A stretch of 64,000 nt of DNA from an uncultured Prevotella sp. (lineage in GTDB: Bacteria > Bacteroidota > Bacteroidia > Bacteroidales > Bacteroidaceae), in the NCBI GenBank assembly GCA_900551055.1, contig URUK01000002.1, forward strand, positions 124,001 to 188,000, read 5' to 3'. The notes under the pieces are model-generated. The model was given only the letters and a program-made list of their open reading frames with translations. It was not told the DNA's origin and ran no database searches. A program made the position numbers and the translations under genes. This document shows positions 8,837 to 16,689 of this stretch, one piece after another (positions within the stretch are counted from its first letter, which is position 1; the number at the start of each line of letters is the position of its first letter).

Positions 8837-9748
8837 ATGGACATACAGACAGCTAAACAAATAAGGCTGGAAGAATACCTTCACAGTCTTGGTTATAGCC
8901 CCGTCAGACAGCAGGGCGTGAACCTTTGGTACAAATCGCCATTCAGGGAAGAAAACGAAGCTTCGTTCAAGGTTAACATGGAGCGCAGCCAATGGTACGA
9001 TTTCGGTTTGGGAAAGGGCGGCAACATCATTGCGCTGGCACAGGAGCTTTACCGTTCCGACAGAGTTTCTTGCTTGCTGCGCAAGATTGGGGAACAGGCA
9101 CCGCATGTGCGCCCAAAACCTTTCTCTTTTCGCAAGCAAACGTCTTCCGAACCAAGTTTCAGACAGTTGGAAATCGTGCCGCTTTCTTCTCCTGCCTTGC
9201 TCGCCTACCTTCAGGAAAGGGGAATAGATACGGAACTGGCGAAAAGAGAATGCAAGGAAGCGTATTTCACCAACAACGGGAAACGGTATTTTGCTATCGC
9301 CTTTCCGAACATATTGGGTGGCTATGAAATCCGCAACAGGTATTTCAAAGGATGCATCGCGCCAAAGGCAATATCCCACATCAGACAGTCTGAAGAGCCG
9401 AAACGCGAATGTTATGTGTTCGAGGGTTTCATCGACTATCTTTCATTCCTTACTCTAAGACTTGAAAGCCGTCCCCAATCACCTGACCTCGACAAGCAGG
9501 ATTACATTGTCCTGAACTCCGTAAGCAATGTTGCCAAGACACTCTATTTGTTGGGAAGCTATGGGCGCATACATTGTTTCCTAGACAACGATCGTGCAGG
9601 AAAAGAAGCCGTGCGTAAAATACGTAAGGAACACGGCAGCACCATTTGCATACTTGATGCTTCGGACACATACGGCGGATGCAAGGACTTGAACGAATAC
9701 CTGCAACAACGGAAGAAAGGAAAAGTCAAATCCGTCAGGCATGGCTGA
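8837..9748 (+). CDS. TOPRIM primase-like protein
   Basis: The 303-residue protein begins with a CHC2-like fold (VNLWYKSPFREENEASFKVN, then WYDFGLGKGGNIIALA). It lacks the zinc-binding Cys/His set of DnaG. A TOPRIM domain follows, with the acidic residues in CYVFEGFIDYLS and FLDNDRAGKEA. It would make primers for single-strand or origin replication of the element. Such zinc-less primases are common in Bacteroides mobilizable elements. It lies 76 nt past the iteron-like repeats. The C-terminal helicase-binding domain of DnaG is absent. Confidence 0.85.
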   Translation: MDIQTAKQIRLEEYLHSLGYSPVRQQGVNLWYKSPFREENEASFKVNMERSQWYDFGLGKGGNIIALAQELYRSDRVSCLLRKIGEQAPHVRPKPFSFRKQTSSEPSFRQLEIVPLSSPALLAYLQERGIDTELAKRECKEAYFTNNGKRYFAIAFPNILGGYEIRNRYFKGCIAPKAISHIRQSEEPKRECYVFEGFIDYLSFLTLRLESRPQSPDLDKQDYIVLNSVSNVAKTLYLLGSYGRIHCFLDNDRAGKEAVRKIRKEHGSTICILDASDTYGGCKDLNEYLQQRKKGKVKSVRHG

Positions 9749-9785
9749 GAAACATGGCCGGAAGAACCGAGTCGTTTTCGGTTAT

Positions 9786-9826
9786 AGCCCACTATAACTT
9801 CTCCGCAAGCTGCGAAGTTGTGGGCT
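9786..9826 (+). other. oriT-like hairpin upstream of relaxase
   Basis: AGCCCAC (9786-9792) pairs with GTGGGCT (9820-9826), and AACTTC (9796-9801) with GAAGTT (9814-9819). The two stems are stacked with a 3-nt bulge, and GCA/TGC closes further inside. The gap 9749-10059 has no convincing gene. An imperfect hairpin just before a MobV relaxase is where an oriT is expected; no nick site can be named from sequence alone. Confidence 0.45.
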
Positions 9827-10059
9827 CTCCCGAGGGGCTGGGATTTGCCCCGTCCCACTCATGGCTCCGCCCTAAGAACCCGGCAAGGGCTTTCAGCCCT
9901 CTGCAACCCGACCAAATAGTGACCCTCTCTTTGGAAACTCCGCTTAGTGTTTTCCCCTCCTAAGAACCCTGAGCAGGAAGTGACCCTCTCCCTGCACCCT
10001 CCGATTAAGGCGCAGCCCTAATAACCCTTTTTGTGAAATCTAAAAGACAGACAAGCCTT

Positions 10060-11589
10060 ATGGCAAAGACATCAATCAACATCAAGCCGTGCAACATCGG
10101 CAGTAGCGAGGCACACAACAGGCGGACAGCTGAATACCTCACCAACATCCGCAAGGAAAAGTTCTACATCCGTACCGACCTCATGGCAGGAAACGAGACG
10201 TGGGTATCACCTGATTTCGGCGAAGCCACGCTCACCGACCGTTACAACCGTATTGCTGCGATAGTCAAGGAAAAGACTGGTCGGGCGATGCAGACCAAAG
10301 ACCGTGAACGGGTGAATAAGAAAACTGGAAAGGTTACTATAGTCCGTGGCAGCACTCCTCTGAAAGAGGGCGTGGTCGTCATCAAGGATGATACCACAAT
10401 GGAGCAGTTGCGGCAATTTTGTGAGGTATGTAACCGACGTTGGGGGATAACAGCACTTCAAGTGTTCATCCACCGCGATGAGGGGCATTGCGCTACGCCT
10501 GGCGACACCGCCACATGGAAACCAAACCTGCACACTCACATAGTGTGGGATTGGATGAACCACGATACGGGGAAGTCCTACAAGCTGGACGAGAAAGCCA
10601 TGAGCGAGATGCAGACCTTTTTGGCTGAATGCCTTGGCATGGAAAGGGGCATCTCGAAATCGGTTACGGGCAAGGAGCATTTGGAGCGGACAGACTTCAT
10701 CATCGCCAAGCAGAAGCGCGAGGCGAAAAAGGCGGAAGTCGACAGGAAAGCCGCCCTTGCCGCAAAGGAGAAAGCTGATGCGGAACGCCAGTCAATCGAG
10801 GACGGCAACAAGGCAAAGGAACAATACAGCAATTCGCTTGACAACGAAATTGCCGTAAAGGAGAAACGGCTCAAAGACGAACGCAAAAGCAAGGTTGACA
10901 GCATACTCGACAGCGTGGGGAGTATTGTCGGTGTAGACAAGTCCGTTGCACTGGAAAAGGAAATAGCCAAGCTAAAGACCGAGAACGAGCGTATCAGAAA
11001 AGCTTTTCCTATCGTCGTAAAGAACAATGTTGACAAAATTACAAAGGCATTGGTTGAGGAAAAAGAATATGTCAAAGCCGAGCGTGACAGGGTTATAGCA
11101 CAAAACCGTTCACTCGTTATTGAGAGGAATAGGGCGATAAGGGAACTTCAAGAACAAAAGGACGGTGAGCGGCATCGCATTGACTTTGCTGTAAGCCGGG
11201 CCACGGCAGAGAAAGACAAGGCCATCCACCAGTTGCAAGGTGCACTGAAAACATATCGTGATATTCTGAATCTACTTGCACACGTCCTCTATAAGGCAAA
11301 CGAGATGTTCAAACGGGCTGTAGATGCGATTATCCATTTTGGAACGGAACGGCATAAATCATTTTTCACATCATCCGAAGCCTCAGACATCAAGAGTGTA
11401 ATGAAAGAATATGGAGAAACAACCGAATGTCATAAAGCGGTCGGCGAATGGCTTTGTGGCTACGCAGAACATAGACAACCATTTGACCAAATAAAGCATC
11501 GTCATACACTCAAAGAGGTAGATGATGTTGCAATGGGATTGTATGATGGAAAAATTAATAAAAGACAAAATAAAGGATTTAAAATATAA
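10060..11589 (+). CDS. mob: MobV-family relaxase (Mob/Pre)
   Basis: The relaxase should nick oriT and lead the DNA strand into a recipient during mobilization. ATG 10060 gives 509 residues; a GTG at 10033 is also in frame but less likely. The N-terminal domain carries MobV motifs: an early Asn-Arg segment (SSEAHNRRTAEYL), FIHRDEGH and the metal-binding LHTHIVWDW, at about residues 145-180. Residues about 215-400 form a long Lys/Glu-rich coiled coil, common in this family. The final 100 residues are less charged. No coupling protein or secretion genes are present, so transfer would depend on a co-resident conjugative element. Confidence 0.9.
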   Translation: MAKTSINIKPCNIGSSEAHNRRTAEYLTNIRKEKFYIRTDLMAGNETWVSPDFGEATLTDRYNRIAAIVKEKTGRAMQTKDRERVNKKTGKVTIVRGSTPLKEGVVVIKDDTTMEQLRQFCEVCNRRWGITALQVFIHRDEGHCATPGDTATWKPNLHTHIVWDWMNHDTGKSYKLDEKAMSEMQTFLAECLGMERGISKSVTGKEHLERTDFIIAKQKREAKKAEVDRKAALAAKEKADAERQSIEDGNKAKEQYSNSLDNEIAVKEKRLKDERKSKVDSILDSVGSIVGVDKSVALEKEIAKLKTENERIRKAFPIVVKNNVDKITKALVEEKEYVKAERDRVIAQNRSLVIERNRAIRELQEQKDGERHRIDFAVSRATAEKDKAIHQLQGALKTYRDILNLLAHVLYKANEMFKRAVDAIIHFGTERHKSFFTSSEASDIKSVMKEYGETTECHKAVGEWLCGYAEHRQPFDQIKHRHTLKEVDDVAMGLYDGKINKRQNKGFKI

Positions 11590-11718
11590 TATATGCTTGA
11601 AATTATCATTTCAAAATTCAAAATAATAGTAGATAATTTTGGATATTATGAACATGAAACAACATTTCATTGTAAAAGATTACCGCTTGGGCAAGATTTT
11701 ATGTCGTTTCATTCATAT

Positions 11719-11752
11719 TTTGACTGATTTAAGCGACAAAGATGTAACTTTG
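11719..11752 (+). promoter_or_regulatory. Promoter of the kinase/regulator cargo operon
   Basis: TTTG (11719-11722), a 22-bp spacer and TAACTTTG (11745-11752) make a good Bacteroidetes promoter. The kinase ATG lies only 4 nt after the box, so transcription should start at or next to the start codon. Confidence 0.65.
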
Positions 11753-11756
11753 CGGC

Positions 11757-12776
11757 ATGAAACGGTGTGGACATTACATAATAACTTGGGTATGGTTTAC
11801 CATACTTATTTTTTTCCTTTATGATATTATTTGGGTATTTGCAAATAATGATTTGGTGAGAGAAGAATCCGTAGACGGTTTTGCTCCATTATGGATTGAC
11901 CTGGCATATAGTGCGTTGTTCTCGTTTTTCTGTATATTAGTCAGTGCTTTTATCATACGGAGTAACTTGTCAGGAAAAAAGATAAAGCACAGACGTACAA
12001 TGACGTTCGGCCTTATTCTGCTTGCATTCAATATGCTGTTAGCGATTCTTTTTGAAAAAGGTATAATGGATATATTTTCCGAACCGATAGATGATGGCGA
12101 CACGTTGGGAAACGCTTATTTTATGGGGCTGATATCATCAGTGGTGTCGTTGATTTTCACGGTCGATCATTATGTGAAAATGTCTGAAAAAAGACAACAG
12201 GAAAATGCTGACCTTCGGATGCAGCTTTTGAAAATGCAACTTAACCCCCATTTTGTGTTTAACAGTCTCAGCGCATTGGCATACCTAATTGAAACAAAGC
12301 CTAAATTAGCGGAGAAGTATGTAATAAGATTATCCAAGATTTACAGATATATTCTTGGATACATGGACACAGATACTGTAACAATCAAAGAGGCTATTGC
12401 TTTTGTAAGGAATTATGTCGCATTGTTGCAATTGAGGTTTGAAAATATCGAGATGGAATTACCTGAGTTTGAATACGATGACAGCGAAAGCATTTTGCCG
12501 TTCAGCCTTCAAATATTGATTGAGAATGCTGTAAAGCACAATGCTCCTAATTCACACGAAAAACTTATAATCCGTATCAACAGGGAAGGAGATTATATTG
12601 TTGTCAGTAACAACATCCTGCATCGGCAAGACGAAGCCGATAATGACTGTGGACTTGGAGTAGGGTTGGCAAACCTAAGGGCACGTCATAAAACGAAACT
12701 CCACCGGAATATAATTGTCAAGAACGGTTCGGATAGTTTTAAAGTCTATATTCCAATAATAAAAGCAGAAAAATGA
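11757..12776 (+). CDS. LytS-type sensor histidine kinase
   Basis: The 339-residue membrane kinase has about four hydrophobic segments in the first 145 residues and no extracellular sensor domain of size. A short coiled coil leads to the His_kinase domain with the phospho-acceptor His165 in LNPHFVFNSL. The ATP-binding part follows, with ILIENAVKHNAP and GLGVGLANLRARH. This type pairs with LytTR response regulators, and the next gene is one, overlapping by ATGA at 12773. The DNA is much richer in A+T than the host genes. If the promoter at 11719 is correct the mRNA is nearly leaderless. The signal sensed is unknown. Confidence 0.88.
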   Translation: MKRCGHYIITWVWFTILIFFLYDIIWVFANNDLVREESVDGFAPLWIDLAYSALFSFFCILVSAFIIRSNLSGKKIKHRRTMTFGLILLAFNMLLAILFEKGIMDIFSEPIDDGDTLGNAYFMGLISSVVSLIFTVDHYVKMSEKRQQENADLRMQLLKMQLNPHFVFNSLSALAYLIETKPKLAEKYVIRLSKIYRYILGYMDTDTVTIKEAIAFVRNYVALLQLRFENIEMELPEFEYDDSESILPFSLQILIENAVKHNAPNSHEKLIIRINREGDYIVVSNNILHRQDEADNDCGLGVGLANLRARHKTKLHRNIIVKNGSDSFKVYIPIIKAEK

Positions 12777-13502
12777 AAAAAGTCGTAATTATAGAAGACG
12801 AGTTGCTTAGTGCAACACGGTTGAGGAATAAGATACTTGACATAGACGATACATTGCAAGTTGACGGTCCGTTAAGGAGTGTCAAGGAGGTTGTCGATTA
12901 CTTACAGTCGCATGACGACTACGACCTCGTTTTTTCTGACATACGTCTTCTTGACGGAAATGTATTGTTATGTTATGCCGTCATCGTTTGTCATATTCAC
13001 TACCGCTTACGATGAATATGCCATGCAGGCCATTAAAAACAATGGGATAGACTATCTGTTGAAACCGATAGACGAAGACGAACTTCGCATGGCTATAAAT
13101 AAAGTCAAGCTGCGCCCGTCACCTCAGAATCTGTCAAGTATTGTCGCGGATGTTGGAAACAGGTATAAAGAACGTCTACTCGTTTATAAGGGCGACGACA
13201 TGGTTTCGCTTGCAGTGTGCGACATCTTTTATTTTTGCAAGAATGAAGGCTACACAACGGTTATGGATAGTACGGGCAATTCATATAAATTATCATCTAC
13301 GATTCAAGAAATGGAAGATATGCTGAATCCTACCACTTTTTTCCGTTTGAACCGCAAATATCTCATTAATATAAAAGCGTTGAAAAAAGTCAGCACATTT
13401 TTCAACTCCAAACTTATTGTAAAACTTTACCACTGCCAAGATGAGCATATTATTGTCAGTAAAGAGAAAAGTTCACGATTGAAAGAATGGCTGAATATGT
13501 AA
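12773..13502 (+). pseudogene. LytTR response regulator with a -1 nt frameshift
   Basis: The receiver domain starts at ATG 12773 (overlapping the kinase stop) with MKKVVIIEDELL, phospho-acceptor Asp56 in VFSDIRLLDGN, then runs to a premature stop at 13015. Beginning in the +2 frame at about 12967, homology resumes with MPSSFVIFTTAYDEYAMQAI, the Lys motif YLLKPIDEDEL and a full LytTR DNA-binding domain ending at 13502. One extra T in the run near 12966 would restore a normal protein of about 242 residues. So either the gene is broken, or the base was lost in sequencing, or a slippage event makes the full product. The regulator would be expected to act on the envelope genes that follow. Confidence 0.85.
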
Positions 13503-13512
13503 ATTTATAAAA

Positions 13513-14181
13513 ATGGTATTGCATAAATACTTGTTTATAGTGACTCTTTTTATATCTGCCCATTTTAAGTCAAATGCGCAGGATGAAGCGGTTTCGCGTA
13601 ATATGCATTCCGCAGGAATTAACGCGGCAATAACCTCAAGCGATACTTGGCAGCTTGAGGCTGCTTACCATTGGTTTCCGATACGCTATGTCGGCATTGG
13701 CGGCGGTATCGGCTATTGGAAACAGTTCAGCACGGATGCAGTTCCACAAGGCAAGTATTGGAGGGTGAACGAGAAATATCAATTGCCGTCTAATTTATAT
13801 TTCCATCCGTCATTGCTGTTCTTTTCGCCTACGGTAGTGAAGGGAAGCGATTTTGCGGTCAGGCTATTTGCCGAGCCAGGATTGATGCTCGGTATTCCGT
13901 ACGATAAAGTATGTATCGACGTTTGCTCGGATGAATACCTTATCCCTTATGCCTACAAATACGTCAGCAGCAACAAAGGCAACTGGTGTTTTTTCGATGC
14001 GCGGATTGGAGTTTCGGCAAAGATAGAACCGCTAAATATCTCTGTCGGTTATATTTTCTCTACGTTAGACGTTTATGCTATGCGCAGAAACATGGCGTAT
14101 GAAAATCTTGCCTTCAGCAGCTTTTATCCAAAAGCAAAAGACGTTCATGGCGTATACATGACCGTTGCTTTTGATTTTTAG
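13513..14181 (+). CDS. Outer-membrane beta-barrel-like protein, island cargo
   Basis: The 222-residue product has a signal peptide ending near SNAQ. It contains repeated short amphipathic stretches rich in Tyr, Phe and Gly (RYVGIGGGIGYWKQF, VYMTVAFDF) and ends in Phe, as outer-membrane barrels do. I do not recognise a named family. The start lies 10 nt after the response regulator stop, so it is probably in the same operon. It may be a small porin-like protein or a surface component working with the lipoprotein and the second barrel downstream. Confidence 0.7.
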   Translation: MVLHKYLFIVTLFISAHFKSNAQDEAVSRNMHSAGINAAITSSDTWQLEAAYHWFPIRYVGIGGGIGYWKQFSTDAVPQGKYWRVNEKYQLPSNLYFHPSLLFFSPTVVKGSDFAVRLFAEPGLMLGIPYDKVCIDVCSDEYLIPYAYKYVSSNKGNWCFFDARIGVSAKIEPLNISVGYIFSTLDVYAMRRNMAYENLAFSSFYPKAKDVHGVYMTVAFDF

Positions 14182-14424
14182 CAGGTGATAATTAATGAAC
14201 ATAGCTGCACTTGTAAGAAAACAATTCCTTTAATTTTTAATAGTGAAAATAAACAGACGGCTGGAAATTTTTTCAATTGCAATAATGTCTGTTTTATATC
14301 TAAATATTTCCATTTCACTTCATTTATATGTCCAATTATGTTTGCCTTATTATATATTTGCGCTGTCTTTTGAAATCGCGATGTAAAAGGACTATTAATA
14401 ATAGTAAATTTAAAAACAAAAGAA
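14182..14424. other. AT-rich gap before the lipoprotein gene
   Basis: The gap is 243 bp of A+T-rich DNA without a gene. A -7-like TATATTTG lies at 14353-14360, about 65 nt before the lipoprotein ATG, but has no good -33 box. No clear LytTR-type paired repeats were found. Confidence 0.4.
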
Positions 14425-15882
14425 ATGGAAAAAATTTTCAATGTAAAAGTAGTACTCTTATGTTTATTCATAGGTACATTTATTCTAACTTCATGTAACG
14501 AAGATGACGAATCAATTTCACAAGAATCTTCGGATTCTGTGGGCCCCATAAACAAGAATGCAATGTTGGCTTTTTCTAGCAAAGAGGACATTAAAGAGGC
14601 TGTTGAATCAGAAACAGGAATTGCGACACGTGCTTTGACTCAAAACAGTCAATCAGGAAGTATCTTATCTTTAACTGACAAAGTACAAGCTAATGACCCT
14701 ATCTTAAAAGAAGTTTCAGAGGAAGAAAAACAAATAATCTTGGATGAGGGTATGACTTATTATGATATGTTTGGGTGTGAAGATTATATTCCGAGTCTTA
14801 GTTTTGCTAAATTATTGAATTCTAATCGTGAAATACAACTCAACGACTCTGTTTATAAAATTACTGAATTTGGAACACTAAGAGCTGATTTTAAAAATCG
14901 ACTTCATCTTGAAACAGCATATAAGGTGTTAAAAGCTGATACGGCATTGGCTCTAAAAAATGAGGATTTCATTCCTGTTACAGCAGGTGTTGTTCTTCAT
15001 CCGTACAAGGAAAATGTTTATTTGAAAGATTGTAGTCAACCTTTAACGCGTACAACAGCATCTGAAATACCGACAAGTAATTTCAAACATTATTCAGCTG
15101 AAAGTAGCACTTTTCTTGGAAAAATCCTCGGAGCGATATTTGGAGATCGCTCAGTTAAGCATCATGAATTTTCAAAAGGATATCGTGTTAATGGGTCTTT
15201 GTATTCTTATAATTATTTGGTGTATTACGAGACAGGATGCTTTGTTTCAATGAGTAAAAAAAGAGGCGGATTTTTTAAATTTATAAATGGATGGAAAGAC
15301 ATAAATGCTGATGAATTGTTCATGCAATATAATGGTGTTGTTATGGAATTGAATATAGATATACCAAAAGGTAGCCTTCCGACAGTTCCATCAAATAAAA
15401 AGCCTGAGATGGCATCGTATTCAGATATGCGTGTTCAGGGATTTGATAATGTTTTCCATAACACAGTTGATATACTGGGTTACAATGTTAAAGAAAAAGA
15501 TTTAAATCAATTCATAGGACAAAGTTCTAAACAACTTTATAATATTTTGAGAAATTGGTTGGGTAATCGCAGTGCATTAGAACAACATTATGGGACAACA
15601 GGACAAGTTCCGGCAATTAGAATTTTAACTCCTGATAAGGTATATGTCGTTATTGCAGATGATACTTATAATCCCAAAAACACAAAAAAATTTAGAAAGG
15701 TATTTAATGCAGGAACAAAGCTGTGCATTACATATACACCAGGTTCTTCTTTATGGTCAACAGTACTTGCATCTGTAAAAAGTACTTATAAGATGCCTAT
15801 TAAAAAACTTATTGGTGGTGAAGCCCTTTTAGCAGGGAGGTTAGGAAATCATTGGGGTGGAATGTATATCAAGAAAAATTAA
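14425..15882 (+). CDS. Large surface lipoprotein of unknown function, island cargo
   Basis: The 485-residue protein has a signal peptide with lipobox LTSC, so Cys24 would be lipidated. It is followed at once by NEDDE, an acidic stretch like the export signal that places Bacteroidetes lipoproteins on the cell surface. The rest has no motif I know. A glycine-rich hydrophobic segment (FLGKILGAIFGD) lies near residue 232, and the C-terminal part is rich in Lys, Tyr and Gly. GC content is among the lowest in the window. It stands between two barrel proteins, which suggests a surface complex or an adhesin, toxin or immunity role; none can be chosen from sequence. Confidence 0.75.
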   Translation: MEKIFNVKVVLLCLFIGTFILTSCNEDDESISQESSDSVGPINKNAMLAFSSKEDIKEAVESETGIATRALTQNSQSGSILSLTDKVQANDPILKEVSEEEKQIILDEGMTYYDMFGCEDYIPSLSFAKLLNSNREIQLNDSVYKITEFGTLRADFKNRLHLETAYKVLKADTALALKNEDFIPVTAGVVLHPYKENVYLKDCSQPLTRTTASEIPTSNFKHYSAESSTFLGKILGAIFGDRSVKHHEFSKGYRVNGSLYSYNYLVYYETGCFVSMSKKRGGFFKFINGWKDINADELFMQYNGVVMELNIDIPKGSLPTVPSNKKPEMASYSDMRVQGFDNVFHNTVDILGYNVKEKDLNQFIGQSSKQLYNILRNWLGNRSALEQHYGTTGQVPAIRILTPDKVYVVIADDTYNPKNTKKFRKVFNAGTKLCITYTPGSSLWSTVLASVKSTYKMPIKKLIGGEALLAGRLGNHWGGMYIKKN

Positions 15883-15894
15883 GCATATATATCT

Positions 15895-16473
15895 ATGGGA
15901 CGGACAAGAAGATTATTTGTATCAACAATAGTGACAAGTCTCATTTCTGTAACTGCTTTAGCCCAATCCAAATTACACATTGACTTGGACTACCAATACA
16001 GTATGGGCATGTCTGAAAAATTCGCAGGAAATACTTATAGTAGAGGCTCATATAAGATGGGTGGCAACTTGTTGCAAGTAGCCGCACGTTACGATGTTGC
16101 GACACAATGGTCTGTCGGCATAGGCATGGGATTGGCTCGTTATACCGAACCTGACTTTAATACATACCCAGTGTTTGCGACATTGCGCTATAAGCCCGTA
16201 AGAAAACTGCCACAGGCATATCTGTTTACTGATTTAGGCTATGGCCTGAAGTTGGCAGATGACAGCAATTCCGGCTTTTCAGGAAAATTAGGTGTTGGTT
16301 ATACATGGATGATAATGCGACATTTCGGATTGAATTTTCAAATTGCGTATGACCTAAAAAACTTTCGCGATATAACAACGGCTTATTATGACGAGGCTAC
16401 AGATAAAACTGAATTTTACAAAAGCAATAGCACACGTCACTCTATTTCCTTTGGAATAGGCCTGACATTCTGA
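15895..16473 (+). CDS. Outer-membrane beta-barrel protein, island cargo
   Basis: The 192-residue protein has a signal peptide ending near TALAQ and eight or so alternating strands rich in Gly and aromatic residues (VGIGMGLARY, YLFTDLGYGL, KLGVGYTWMI). It ends with SISFGIGLTF, a classical barrel terminus. It resembles small OmpA-like or OmpW-like barrels; no specific family is certain. It starts 12 nt after the lipoprotein stop, so the two are co-transcribed, and a terminator follows at 16494. Confidence 0.75.
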   Translation: MGRTRRLFVSTIVTSLISVTALAQSKLHIDLDYQYSMGMSEKFAGNTYSRGSYKMGGNLLQVAARYDVATQWSVGIGMGLARYTEPDFNTYPVFATLRYKPVRKLPQAYLFTDLGYGLKLADDSNSGFSGKLGVGYTWMIMRHFGLNFQIAYDLKNFRDITTAYYDEATDKTEFYKSNSTRHSISFGIGLTF

Positions 16474-16493
16474 TAGTGCTCAAAGTATAATTC

Positions 16494-16537
16494 AGACAGG
16501 CGGAGGTTAAATGTTTTACCTTCGCCTGTCTTATTAT
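16494..16537 (+). terminator. Terminator of cargo operon
   Basis: AGACAGGCG pairs with CGCCTGTCT, and AGGT with ACCT inside, over 16494-16531, followed by TTATTATT. It ends the cargo operon 21 nt past the last stop. Confidence 0.8.
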
Positions 16538-16593
16538 TAACACTTTTTCGTTTTAGAACGTGTCCACGTTAATACGCTGACCTTCATTTCAAT

Positions 16594-16641
16594 AAAAACA
16601 AAAACACCCAACTTTACATTTTTAGGGTGTAAAATTGGGTG
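16594..16641 (-). terminator. Island-supplied terminator for ssrA
   Basis: On the minus strand CACCCAATTTTACA (16641-16628) pairs with 16618-16605, a 14-bp stem with one mismatch, and is followed by TTTTTGTTTTTATT. It lies 37 nt beyond the tmRNA 3' end and is inside the element, so it replaces the terminator left at 3099. The stem is built from the same CACCCAA/GGGTGTA words as the left end. Confidence 0.7.
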
Positions 16642-16676
16642 CTATTGTTGTAAGCCATTGATAATCAATATTGTTC

Positions 16677-16689
16677 GTGGAGCTGGAGG
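16677..16689. repeat. attR: ssrA 3' end
   Basis: GTGGAGCTGGAGG matches 3148-3160 exactly. It is the acceptor-stem end of ssrA, which stays intact after insertion. CCATTGATAATCA, shared with the left end, lies 10 bp to the left. Confidence 0.85.

Larger units (their letters stand above)
3148..16689. mobile_element. Integrative mobilizable element in ssrA
   Basis: The element is about 13.5 kb. It is bounded by 13-bp direct repeats of the ssrA 3' end and starts with a tyrosine integrase directed inward. It carries a nuclease operon, a replication module, a relaxase and an envelope cargo block. No type IV secretion, coupling-protein or Tra gene is seen, so it must borrow a conjugation apparatus from a helper (inference). 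Base composition is lower in GC than the flanks, most strongly from 11.6 to 16.5 kb, and the two host intergenic repeat families are absent inside it. Tyrosine integrases commonly use tmRNA 3' ends as targets. Confidence 0.88.

Noticed and set aside
9679..9963. ORF overlapping the primase end and the following gap
   Set aside because: Out of frame with the primase, no motif, and the region has the oriT-like hairpin.
12773..13502. Programmed ribosomal frameshift in the LytTR gene
   Set aside because: No strong slippery heptamer or downstream structure was seen, and the family is normally uninterrupted; a simple base loss fits better.
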